Positions 47,201-58,772 of a stretch of DNA of 64,000 bases are shown here, one piece after another (within the stretch, counting starts at the first letter, position 1; each line of letters begins with the position of its first letter). The stretch spans positions 302,501 to 366,500 of the forward strand of contig CAMXCT020000114.1 in NCBI GenBank assembly GCA_947184155.2, written 5' to 3'. The position numbers and the translations under genes were made by a program. The notes under the pieces were generated by a model that was given only the letters and a program-made list of their open reading frames with translations, did no database searches and was not told the origin of the DNA. Source of the DNA: Cladocopium goreaui. Lineage: Eukaryota > Sar > Dinophyceae > Suessiales > Symbiodiniaceae.

Positions 47201-47639
47201 GGTGGCTGAGTGTCTTGGTGTTACCACTCTTGAATAGCTAAACTTTAGCAGCTAAACCATATCACACCCGGGTTGTAGAATCAATGAGAATCGCAAACAT
47301 TGCCTTGTCATGTCTGTTCAAATTGCAACAAGAATCCAGAAGAATACCTTTGAATACCTTTGAATACCTTTGACCTGTCTACAGTACCTCATACTTTTCC
47401 AAGCCAAGAGCTCAGAACTTTCTCTGAATGTAGTAGCGCAATGGTCAACATGGCAAGCTCGCAAGATCTGAATAGAAGGAGGTGCAAATGGAAAAGTACT
47501 GCAGAAATCTGGTGCATGTCCAGCACTCCAGCTCTTCCAACCCCTTAAAAGAATCCACATACTAATAACATATGATATCATATGATAACATATGATAACA
47601 TATCATATATCATCATACATCTCATCCCCATCTCTTTCC

Positions 47640-49530
47640 CCAGTGAACCCTCCCCATCCGGCACGTCATGTCGAGGGTGATGAAGTTGGGCTGTCCCGCT
47701 TTGGGCAGCTGCGCCGGCATCCAGAAGGTGCTCTCGTCCCCGTCGATGGCGTTCTCCGGGCCAAAGGGGTTGCCGGGCCTCGGTGGTGTTTAGCGGTTCG
47801 CCACCTGGTGGTTTGGGAGTCTTAAAAACGAGCTGGGAAAGGTACCAGTGAGAAGCAGTGACAAGTTCCACAATCTGGTTTTGCTTTTCCAGAAATCTCT
47901 TGGAAGTGCTTCTGTTTTCGAATAAATGGCTGCAAATGGGACAAATACAAAGACAAGAGTGACGAAAGGTTTCATGTATCTTGCTCAAGTTTGCAGCCAA
48001 GAGGCATTGTTTTTGTTGCCTGCAAATGACAACATGTCAAGCATGTCCAAAGAACTTCAAGTCTTCGCAGCAAACTCTGAAAGGCAGCACAACCAAGGTG
48101 AATTGTGAACCCTGTTCTTGTGTTTTGAAGGTTGCAATGCGTTGCAAAGCATCCACACAGGACAGGTCAAGTTGTGCTTGAAATGGCTTTAAGCTACACA
48201 GTATTTTCAAAAATAGCACGTCAAGTCGGCATTAACAAACAGTAAAGCCATGCTAGCACTGTCGCTCCCTGTTTCTACCCAATATCGCAATGGTGGAAAC
48301 ACTGGACAGCCATGGGCCAGGTTGCAGTGATTGGCTTGAAGTGCGCCAGATTGGTATCAAAGTACACATTGAAGCTCTTGATGGCATACAAACCGTCACC
48401 GTTAAGCGCTGATGCTCGCGTCATGCGGATCCTTGTCATGGATTTGCTAAGCTTCACTTGGAAGGACTCAAGAGGACTAGTCAGGAGATCTATCTCATGT
48501 GCCTTCAAGTTGGCCTGACCAAAATTGCATACAGTCTGGCTATGAAAATGTATAAAAGTCAAAGGAAAACGGTAAATCAGCTAGATTCATAGCAGCTCGG
48601 TGAAATGGACAGAAACAAAATCAACTGGCTTATGTCATGACAGATGCAACGAACCCATACAAATCCTCCCCAAGACCAATGCATGATTGTTGACAAATCC
48701 CTATAAATCCGTTACCAAAAAAGTCAACTAGGGATGTCTGTAGGTGTCTTTAGATCATCGCACCAAACCCAACTGAGTGCCCCGACTCAACGTAACGAGA
48801 TTCCCAGAAGCAGAGGTCAGGACACCCCACACGCGTTTCGTAATCGTAGTTCCCTGACACCGCTGTGGGGAGAGGAGAAACACGGATACAAGCAAGAGTT
48901 GATGGTGCAATAACTCCATCAAAACAAACATGTTGGTCAACAAGGCCAGCATAAGATCGTCTTTCCATTGAAGAAGTTGGAAAGTCCCCAAAACCTTGAA
49001 AACATTTAAACAATTGTACATATAACATATATGATTAATCAGGCAAATGATTCCATGACAGTTTCGACTTAGCCTTCTTAGAGCTTACAGGCTTTCAGCC
49101 ACAGGCAGAAGCACTGGTATGATACCATGGAAACCGGTTTGGGCACTCTGCTCGGAGCAACGCTGGCCTGAGATGCTCCAAAGCAATTCCCAGGTGGATG
49201 TGTCATTGCCTTGTTTGGAAGCAGGCAGAAAACAGCATGGAACATTCGACAACTCCTTGGATACAGCCATACATGGCCCTTCCAGCGATGGACAACCAAG
49301 GCGCATGATGCGGCCCCGAAAATGGGAAAAAAAACATGAAAAACAACAGCCATGGACTATTTGGAGTTGCCAATGGTTGCCAAGAGGTGGAGGGCCAAGC
49401 TTTGGCAACAGTAGTTTGCATCGGACTTTTTTCGGCAAGGCGTCGATCACGAGACCCTCGCTTTCTCGTATTAAACCATGGTGGTTGGAGGGGCATCCGA
49501 TCAGTTCCGATCTGTGTGAATGCTCCCCTA
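47640..49530 (-). CDS. F5/8 type C (discoidin)-like exons
   Basis: Minus exons, approximate: 49400-49530, 49085-49320 (contains NDTSTWELLWSISGQRCSE), 48760-48875 (GNYDYETRVGCPDLCFWESR), 48280-48560 (TRIRMTRASALNGDGLYAIK), 47640-47800 (AIDGDESTFWMPAQLPKAG, then NFITLDMTC). The A-I-D-G-x-x-x-T-x-W signature followed about 15 residues later by the I-x-L-D-M strand is typical of the discoidin/F5-8C fold. The 48.3 kb exon fits the later strands of the same fold (V-x-L-x-x-x-x-x-R-I-R-M). A similar signature occurs in the gene at 62.7 kb. Probably the 5' part of the gene that continues to 33.7 kb. Start not found. Confidence 0.5.
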
Positions 49531-49539
49531 CCACCAATT

Positions 49540-50006
49540 AAAATATCTTAAATAGCTGAACAATGCTCGGAACTCCAGAATGAGAATGCTCAGAATGGAG
49601 AAAGATAACGCACATGCATCCATCCTGCACTTTCGTTGCTGCTGAAATGGCAGAATGGAAGCCTTCTCTGCCTAAAAGGGTTCTGTTCTTGGTCTTTCAG
49701 CTCTTCGGAAACTCAATCTTGCAAACAAAACTCCATAAACAGCGTTCACCTATTTTTGAATTATACCGCTCGCATTTATCATTGGTCGAAAAGTCAGAGC
49801 GGTTCCATTGGAAGCAGAGGAGGCATCTGTAGATCACGCAGGAGAAAACCATTCCAAATCCACACCTACCCTGCCCGTTCCTGATTTGAATTCAAGCTCA
49901 AAACACTTTTGCCTGGCACACTTGTGGACAACAGGCTCATAATCATCCGGATTGGCAACTTATGTGCATCCTGGCCATGACAACCTCCCATCTTCCTGTG
50001 AAGCTC
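49540..50006. other. Spacer between two minus-strand genes
   Basis: No supported exon. It lies 3' of cysteine-rich gene A and presumably 5' of the F5/8C-like gene. Confidence 0.4.
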
Positions 50007-52955
50007 TCAGGAGCGCGACTGAAAGGCTCCAGACAAATAGGACCAGGAACCTGGAGCGACCGCTGCAGAGATGATAATGTTGTCATATGTTTACAGACAG
50101 GAAAGAAAAATAAACATGAGTTAAGATGAATTGAGCAAAAAAATCGATGTTCCTTCAGAAACCCCAAAAAGGGTTGATTCCAACACTCTGTAGCGATCGA
50201 TTTGCTGCTATTGACATTTCCCTACAAGCACTGCAAAAGTAGTCTCTGTGCCTGAAAGCCTGAGAGCTTTCCCCCACTTTCCACGGTCTCTAAGGCTATA
50301 CTGGCTCAATGGGCAAACGATCGCTGGACCGAGCCTTCTGAGGCTGTACCCTTCTTTTTCAGACGGCGCAGGACCTTCTCCTCATTCACCTCATCACGGA
50401 ACTCCTCAAGCATCTTATGAACTTTGTCTGCCTCTTCTTGGCTCACCTACAGCAAGCACACTCGCCAAGTGCCCCCGGCTTGGTACAGAAGGGGGTGATT
50501 TTGTGAATCTAACAGGTCACTGAAATCAAATTTCAAAAACCTAAAGCTGCGCGAGGCTGAACCAAGTGAGCATCTAGCGCAATACAAGTACAGGGAAAAG
50601 ATTCCGTTCATATCCTTCCTTGTAAGTTTTTGCTGTAGGCATGAAAGCAGCTTGAACCAACTGAGCAGGTGCTCTGAGCCCCCCCGCCCAAGCTTTCAAC
50701 TGTTCAATGTCGTCGATGGACCCCGCGCGAATGAGAAGGAAGCGCCGGAGAACCTGAGACTTTTGAGGTTCTGTGATGAAACAACAAGAAAGAAAACAAC
50801 ATAGAGAAAGGATGAGAAAGGCATCTTGAAAATGGGTGCCCTCAAATTCTCTGTCCCCTCCCTCCGAACCTGGGGAACCTCGTTGACAGATTCAGCAAAA
50901 TCCTTTAGCAGGTCCATCTTCTTCTCCAGCTCCTGATTCCGACTCTCCGGGCCAACATGATGTAAGTTCTGAAACCCACAACTGGATCTTGATAATTCAT
51001 GGTGGTAGACCCGAGGTTCTAAACCATCTCCAATAACTTTCCATGACTTGCCATGACTTACCACACATGGAGAAACATGTAAGAACATGAACATGTAAGA
51101 ACCATCTCCCGTTGAAGGTTTGTGAATTGCCGTTAAGCTCTCAAACCCAGCCTTCTCTGCAGCCTTCCGCACTGCCACATCTTGGCGGAAAGCAGTTGCC
51201 AACGCCTTGGACATCTTCGCCAAGCCCTCCAACGTCTCCAAGCTGCTGCTGCCACTTGGTAGGTCTTCACATAAAGAATATGCTGTCTTGGGAGAGATGG
51301 TGGCTTGGGAGGTACCCTTGGGACATGGGGCACGGCAACCATGGCAGCAGCGTAAACACCCACCGCAAAAGCCACCTGATGTGAAACTTCGACGGGGGTT
51401 CCTGCAATAACTGCAGGTCCGAGTGCCATTAGTGTATAGGGGCTGCTCCACACACCCATGCACGCAAACACTGTCCCTGTGGGAACCGCACCCACAGACA
51501 CAGTGGTTGCAGGAGTCACAAAAACAGCTTGTCTTGGTAGCAGTTTGGCCACAGTGATTGCACATGGTCGTTGGCTGGCCCTGTGGCAAGGACACGCGCG
51601 CTCCTGTCTGGAGGTGAGTCAGGATCTTCATAGCAGAGTCCTTCTGCTTCTTGAACTCCGGTGCGATGAGATCCCCGAGCCACTTGGCCTGGCTGAAATG
51701 CTCCAGGAATCGACTGAACTTTGACAAATTGTCACGGATTCCCTGGCTTTGGGTGCCCATGCTGAACTTCATGACCTCCGGGGTAGTTGATGGTGCGGGT
51801 AGTTGGAACTGGATTAAATGATTCAGATATGAACAGTAAATGTGATGGGCGAACCAGTCTTGAAACGCACTCGGAATACAATTTTTTGCCAACAACACCT
51901 GACTCTGGGATGTTGTGGTGAAGTTCTGCGACTTGTCCGCAAAGAGCAAGGTCAGTTGGCGTAAGGATTCCCGCGCCAGCGCTTGGTTCTGATGCAACTG
52001 GTCGTCGCTCAAAGTCGGCAAAGTCAACCTCCCACAAGGCTGGGCCATGAGACTTGTCGAACAACGATATTTATTTTGGAAAAGTCACTGTGCAGAGACC
52101 AAACCATTGCAGTACTAAGCAGGTCGCTTTAAAATGGGTTCCATATGCAGCTTTCAGCTTTCTGTCCACAATGATTAAATCTTCTAGACATGGCTCTACA
52201 AGCAACATATTTCCCAGTTCTTACAACAGGATCTTCCAAATTATTCCTTTCACCTGGCCTGCCTGACAAGTGCAGGAGATTTCTAGTCTTGGAAAAAGGC
52301 CAGTGAAGCAACCGGCTCAATTCATTCAAGACTGAACATGAAGGTCTTATTGGAAGATTATGATCATTGAGTTAAGGCCATTCGCTTGACATCTAGCTTT
52401 CCCGATTGAGATGCGGTTTCCCATGCAACCTCGAGAATCCCTTGTTGTATTCGTTCATGGCTTGCACCACGGAATTCAGCCACTTTGTCGTGGACGCGAT
52501 CTGATCACAGGAAACTTCAGGCACTGGGTCCTGTCAGGAAGTCAGAACCAGCTCTGCTCCCTCCCCAACAAATAGAAACATAGCAAATATAGATCAGTAT
52601 TTGTCAGACTATGTCAGACTCAAAGCTAAACTTGGAACATATTGGAAACGCAAGAAACAGTGCAAGGAAGAAATTGGTGTGTCATAGTGTTGGACGTTGT
52701 GGCCTTTTCCATCTCTTTTTGCATCGCAGTTCGAGCCGCTTGGAAAGACTCCAGCAACGGCTTCAGCAAATCCGGTGAATCGCCTCTCGTGGCACCAAGA
52801 ATTCAATGACAACCCAATCCACATGAAAAAGACATGTAATGGTATGTACCAACTACTTGAAGCAGGCAGGCTAGGGATGAGCCTGGATTGCCTTTGACAC
52901 CCACCCAAACACAGGAAGACAGGCGGGTGCCTGCAATTGTACCAGTACTGGCCAT
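50007..52955 (-). CDS. Cysteine-rich tandem gene, copy A (nine exons, intact)
   Basis: Exons: 52955-52931, 52783-52704, 52530-52430, 52028-51890, 51775-51152, 50932-50870, 50753 to about 50694, 50446-50335 and 50050-50007; total 1248 nt, 415 aa. The start is MASTGTIAG. Exon 3 has DPVPEVSCDQIASTTKWLNS. Exon 5 carries an 80-residue Cys-rich part at about residues 186-270: CNHCG, FCDSCNHC, CSYCR, GFCGGCLRCCHG, a doubled zinc-ribbon-like arrangement. It is followed by helices (LEKKMDLLKDFAESVNEVPQ) and an EEADKVHKMLEEFRDEVNEE helix. The C-terminus is GSWS plus a variable tail. Donors seen: GC (introns 1, 2, 4, 5, 8 and probably 7) and GT (3, 6). Every acceptor is AG-G. No stop interrupts it. Zinc binding is inference; function and family unknown. 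Confidence 0.8.
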
Positions 52956-53279
52956 GTTGGACTCAAAGAGAACTGTGCGAGCCTGCTTCCCCTTTGAACC
53001 AACCAAGCTGCGCTGACTGTTGTGTCAGTAGCTGGTGGAGGTTGGTGGCAAAATGATGCACACTGGATTCACGGTGTCTACCAGTACTTGGCACAAATTC
53101 CATACACAATCAACAAAGCCAAGAAGAGGCCCAAAAAGAGTGATGACCTGTGAGCTTTCCAAAAGTCCTCACAAGTAGCTTCTCATATCCTACCACTAGT
53201 GCTGCTACTAAAACCCCTGTTTTGTGCTCAGATTTTTTGCAAATTGATCTCAAAATCCTTAATATCGTTTTAACTATAC

Positions 53280-53780
53280 ATGTTCAATGTGGATGAGGTT
53301 TCTCAGGCTGCTATCGATGGAATCGCCCTCAAACCACCTGCAGCACGGAAACCCGAGACACAGCGGCTTGCGTTTTGACCCGGCAATGCCTCTGCTAAAC
53401 CAATTTGCATGGATGTTTGCGGCCAAAATTCTAATCCAAATGAATCTCAGCAATGCTCAACGTGGAAATTCTACGTGTGCATCCTGGGCTGTCAGCTGGA
53501 ATGTATCCTGGCTCTTGGTCCTGATGCCACCCCGACATGTGAAAACAAAGAGCATTTTGACATAGTTTGACAATGCAATGATTAATTTCACAATGCGATG
53601 GTTCATGCAAAGACTATAAAACAATGCAGAACAAAAGAGGCATCCACAAGTTGCACAGGAAAACAGGAAGACAAATCTGTACTGCCAACAACCTGGAAAA
53701 GGTAGTTTTCCCGGCCGGGCGACCACGACAGAATCTGATGGTGCCTCTGACACTGTTGGCCAAGAGACATCCAATCAGTA
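53280..53780 (-). repeat. Conserved intergenic spacer, upstream of copy A
   Basis: It matches 58180-58740 in long patches (for example CATCCTGGGCTGTC, GCAATGCTCAACGT, ACAGGAAAACAGGAAGAC versus ACAGGAGAACGGGAAGAC) in the same order. It lies between the 3' end of copy B and the start of copy A, so it may hold 3' UTR and promoter. Overlapping minus ORFs are similar in both spacers but are not convincingly coding. Confidence 0.7.
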
Positions 53781-53886
53781 GGACAGGCAACTTCTGTGCG
53801 CCCTCACCATGCAGTTCCCCGCAACCATCACGACCAAAACTTGCCAAGTCCGCTGAAGAAGCTGATGTCTACACTGATCTCTGCTT

Positions 53887-56800
53887 TCAAGAATACCGCG
53901 GAGTTGCCGCGGACACGCAGGACCACGAGCCTGGAACATGAGAAGCACCAATGGGCAGAGCATTGACGCTTGTTAGGATCAGGGTTGGTGTCAAACTAGA
54001 ACGACGATGGCACAGAAAGTGTTCCCTGACTTCACAAACATTTAGAGTCATTTTCAGAAGTTCAATGGTTTGCCAAGCTTCCAAGGAAGAAACCAAAAAG
54101 CTGACGCTACGACAGAAGACCCAGCCTTCTGAAGCTGCCCGCTTCATGTTGAGCCGCCGGAGGACCTTCTCCTCATTCACCTCATCGCGGAACTCCTCCA
54201 GCATCTTGTGGACTCGGTCAGCCTCTTCCTGACTCACCTGCATCGAATGAGTTCAAAAACAAATGGCATAGCTTGGTAGCGGGTAGCAACCGCTGGCAGC
54301 AAGGAGGTTTCACGCACGAACTATATTGAACTATATGATATGCTGTAAAATGTGTGTGCTCTACAGCAAGAGGGACCAAGTGAAGATCTGTTGGCAAGTT
54401 TCATCAATATTTATTTGTCATCTATAATTAATTATTTATCACTGTACCGTGACATACAGTATCAAAATACGGCTTGTCTGGACCAGCACGTCTTCCTCAA
54501 AAGTAACAACAAGCAGGACACTTCTGATACTGGTAAGTGAGATGTGCGTCAAGTCTTATGGCTGGCATGGCATGCATTGACTCGCATATAGACGAATTTT
54601 GATTCCATGTTATCTCAAACATTCTCAAACGCTACTACATGGCCACAAGCCAGTGAGAACGCCAAACACAAGAATGTATAAGAATGTCAGAGATTGCCAC
54701 AACCTTCTGGGTTTTGACCTGTGGTCAAGTGGATCTGAGCCCCCGCACCCAGGCTTTCAACTCAAAGATGTCACTGATGGACCCCGCACGTATTAGCAAG
54801 AAACGCCGGAGAACCTGACAGACGGTGATGGCTCAATACACAGGGAAAAAGACAAAGACAAAGAGAGCAAGACAGAGAGTCGGGACAGGAAAACAAGCAA
54901 ACACCCTCCAGACCTGGGGGACTTCGTTCACTGACTCAGCAAAATCCTTGAGCAGTTCCATCTTGTTTTCCAAGTCCTGACGGATTCATAATTACAGCAA
55001 TCTTTTATTCTGCGGCACAACATACGTACTTCTGCACCCGCATACTCTGAAGCCAAGACATGCCAAGACTACCCCGGCCCCAAACAAGTTTCAACCTAAA
55101 ATCGATCCTTCTCCGCCGTCTTTCGCGCTTCAACATCCTGGCGAAAGGCACCGAGCAATGCCTCAGACATTTTCACCAAGCCTTCCAACTTGTCCAAGCT
55201 GCTGGGACCGCTTGCTAGGCCTTCAAACACGGAAGATGCGTTCTTGGGCTGGATGCTGATGATATTGGCATCCTTGACATTCGAGCAACCGTACTGACAG
55301 GTTCCAGAGTAGCCATGGGAGCACCTCGCACAGTTAGCGCAAAATCCACCTGGCACCACCATACGATGTCGACCACAGTTGCCGCAGTACTGGCGGGCTT
55401 GCTGCTGCTGCTGCGGCTGCTGTGATGCGCACCCACAGGGACAGCCATTCGCATACTGGGCCTCTGTGTAACCATGCTGGCAATACTTGCATCCATCGCA
55501 AAACCCTTTGGTCTTGGTAGTCATCTGCCCACATTGGTTGCACATTGTTGGCTTGCCACAGCCTGGCAATGCAAGTCGCGTTTCGGTCTGCAGGTCATTG
55601 AGGATCTTAATAGCGAGCTTCTTCTGTTCCTCAAACTCGGGGGCGATAAGATACCCCAGCCACTTGGCTTGGCTGAAATGCTCGAGGAACTTGCTGAAGT
55701 TGGACAAATTGTCACGGATCTCCCTGCTTTGGGCGCCCATGCCGAACTGCATCACCTGAAGCGGCTTTGACTTGAGGTATCGGAGGGGTTGGAGTACCAT
55801 CGAATTAACAATGGGAGCAAGCAATTGCAACAACTAGAACAAGTCGTTTCTCAACCTGTCGTGACCTGTCTTGCAATACACTCGGCCCGTCAACCTTTTC
55901 ACGGAGAAGCACCTGGTTGAGCGACGTTGTGCTGAATTGCTTGGACTCGTTTGCGAAAAGCAAGGTCAGTTGACGCGAGGATTATCTGGCCAGAGCTTGG
56001 TTTCGATGCAACATGTCGTCGTTCAAAGTCGATAAAGTCAACCTGCAGCATGTCTGACCACAAGATTTGTTTGAGAATGACTCATACCTTGTTTATACAG
56101 CAGAGCACCAGACCTCAAAATGTATTTGACCTCCATTGAAAACTTTAAAAGGCATTGTGTGTGTGAGTCTTGCACGGCATAGTGTCCATGCCACTGGCAT
56201 GGATCTTCTACACTTGGAAGAGTTGCGCTTTCAGTTGCACGCAGAGGTTCTGTTCAAGCAATAGCCAAACCCTGTGCGTCGTAGACCAATTCTGGATAAG
56301 TCTTTGGAGAAAGACTCAAATGGGAATGAAGAAACAGATCATTTAATGCACCATTTTCACAACTTCCTGAAGAGAAACAATCAAGAATAACAAGATAATT
56401 ATCATAGATCCACGATTTATGCGCAACTTCAGAGCTGACCGTGGACAAACCGTGGAACGACCTATCTAGGGCGTGGAAAAAGAATCATCTAGGGCGTGGA
56501 GAGACCTACCTAGTGCGTGGAAAGACCTATCTGGAGCGTGGACAGGGGTATCAGAATTTTCAGGTAATTAATTTCATTTTCTCCTACTACAACAAAATTT
56601 TGGGTCCCCACAAAAAAAATTGGCAACAGCTTGGTTTCAATCTGGTTGCTCTTGATGGCACAAGAATTCGAACACATACAGTTTTAAGGGATTCTATCCT
56701 TGGTCCTTATTCTTAGGTAAAATAATAGGACTTTGGACTTTGAGGGTAAAGCTACTAGATGTGTTGCATGCAGCATGCCGTTTGCTTTCGATTGGCAAGC

Positions 56801-57880
56801 GCAAATCCCGCTCGCACAAACAACTTGGCAATTACCCAACCTTTGCTTAGCTTTTCATGATGTCTTGCCAGTGCCATGTTGCCACACAGGTTTTTCTAAG
56901 CGGAATAGTTTTTTGAGATCTTCCTAGTGGCAAATGCACAACTTGGTTTCGAGTCAGTATTGCTACACCAGCTAACCAAACAAGTTGACAACTATCTGGT
57001 ACAAGTATACTGATTTTACTGCATGTTGATATGCACCTTGGATATCCTTGGTTTCCGGTTGTCCGATTGGAGCTATCATGCGTGATCATGCTTGCCAACA
57101 GGATCTGCAAAATCCAACATAAATGATTTTGTTGGTTTGGAAGTGTCGAGGAAGTTGGGGATGATTGTGTTCGAGGATAGATTTTGCTGGGGGTCCGGCC
57201 CGAAAAAAAACAAAAAACTTAATCTCACCCAAAACAATCATCAGGAGATTCATTCGGAATGACTCTCCAGAAGAAGCTGGGGAACCTCGAGAAGCCCTCG
57301 TTATGTTCGTTCAGAGCATTCACAACAGACTTGAGCCATTCTGTGGTGGACAGGATCTGATCGCAGGAAATCTCAGGCACGGGATCCTGTCAGGGGATTG
57401 AGCAAGCAGCCACCTCTACACTCTTCCCAATGGATTGTCTACGAGAAAACAGCAGCTAGGCTGTATAGTATATAAATTTGGGTTTATGATTGGAGGATAT
57501 TGATCACTCATTGGAACAGCCATGCTGCAAGCGTTAAACGTGCTCCGGCCTTAGCCATCTCTTCCTGCAGTGCACATCGAGCTTCTTGGAAAGACTCAAG
57601 CAGTGGCTTGAGCAGCTCCGGTGTATCGCCTTGCAGGACAGCAAGGCACCGATCTAGCCAACTTCTGAGAACTCAAAATGGGGGCTCTAGACCCAAACCC
57701 ATCACATATTCTGTATGGTCCAGGGGTGATGCTTACCTCAATACAGTACAACTGGGGCGCTATCATGTCTCTCAATCTTCTCCATACTTTCTAGCCACAT
57801 CTCAAAGCATACGTTTGCTTGTCACAGCCCTTGACTATTAGAAACCGGCTGGCGCCTGCAATAGTGCCAGTCGTGGCCAT
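53887..57880 (-). CDS. Cysteine-rich tandem gene, copy B (in-frame TAA in exon 4)
   Basis: Exons: 57880-57856, 57629-57550, 57386-57286, 56042-55895, 55755-55108, 54976-54914, 54814-54755, 54237-54126 and 53930-53887; total 1281 nt, a multiple of three, so the frame is otherwise complete (426 codons). Exon lengths equal those of A and C except for exon 4 and a Gln-rich insertion in exon 5 (QQPQQQQQ). Cys modules: CNQCG, GFCDGCKYCQHG, YCGNCG, GFCANCARCSHG. In exon 4 the codon that is GAA (Glu) in A and C is TAA at 55984-55982. Intron 5 begins with GA (AAG|GATCG), where A and C have GC. Intron 3 is 1.24 kb and holds a 21-bp tandem repeat. Either a decaying copy, a sequencing error, or rescued by RNA-level change. 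Confidence 0.75.
55982..55984 (-). other. Premature TAA in copy B exon 4
   Basis: Minus-strand codons read CTG GCC AGA TAA TCC. Copy C reads CTG GCC AGG GAA TCT and copy A CTG GCG CGG GAA TCC. The surrounding 48 codons remain alignable and open. Confidence 0.85.
56441..56545 (+). repeat. 21-bp tandem repeat in intron 3 of copy B
   Basis: Four to five units of CGTGGAAAGACCTATCTAGG with 21-23 bp spacing. It is absent from the short intron 3 of copies A and C, so it belongs to about 0.7-0.9 kb of inserted DNA. The plus frame across it reads as a repeated Trp/Leu/Gly heptad and is probably an artefact. Confidence 0.8.
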
Positions 57881-58179
57881 GTCTTTTGGCGCAAAGGGAC
57901 AACTGCCCAGGTGTGCTGTGCCTTTGAACCAGGAAGCTAACTGTTCAGATCAACGCAATTCTCATTGCAGCCAACAAGGCTGCCAAAATGGATGACCAGT
58001 GAGCTGTGCCAAGGTCCCAAAGTCCTCACAAGGCAGTTTATAGGTTTATCATGAAACCACTCTATCTACCTTGCAATTGCCAATGATCTTGGGAAAACAA
58101 AGTAGTTCAGAGGAAGTATTATGCATCACAAGAAAATAGAAGGACGTCGTGACAGCATGCTCAATCTGGATTCCGGATT

Positions 58180-58740
58180 CTGGAAAGAGTTTCTCAGGGT
58201 TGCTGCCGCTGATCGAACAAACATGAACGCCCGCGCGCGATGAAACTCAAAGCACTGCGAGAAACTCAAAACAAAGCACCTGGATTTTGGGCAAGGCTTC
58301 TGTGATCTCCTTGCACTAAACCATTTGCGGCCACTAAAGGAGTGAGGATGTTTGTGGCCAAAGCTTCTACTCAAGTCCGCTTTAGCGCCGACAATCCTAG
58401 TTTAAATCAATCTCGACATTGCACAGCAATGCTCAACGTCGAAAATAACACGCTTGCATCCTGGGCTGTCTGCTGGAAGATATCCTGGCTCCTGGTCCAT
58501 GATGCCGTCCCAACATGAGAAAACGAGCAGCTTCTAACATTATACGTATCGTGTTGTTCAACGTAACAAAAAGATACAAAAAGGGGGCATCCGCAAGTTG
58601 GCACAGGAGAACGGGAAGACAAATCTATGCTGCCTGTCACCTGGGCACAGTCAGCTTTCCTACGTCGAATTCAGGTCAAGCAACTGTAAAACATCGCCTC
58701 TGACGCTTGTGGACGGGAGACTCACAGCAGGCAAGAACTT
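58180..58740 (-). repeat. Conserved intergenic spacer, upstream of copy B
   Basis: Counterpart of 53280-53780, lying between copy C's last exon and copy B's first exon. Shared patches are collinear, separated by indels. It shows that the duplicated unit was gene plus spacer. Confidence 0.7.
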
Positions 58741-58772
58741 CTGTGCGTCCAAGCCATGCGACAGAACTTTCA

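Noticed and set aside
53457-53774. Minus ORF in the spacer similar to one at 58407-58640
   Set aside because: The similarity reflects duplicated spacer DNA. Frames are interrupted differently, and exons of copies A and B are complete without them.
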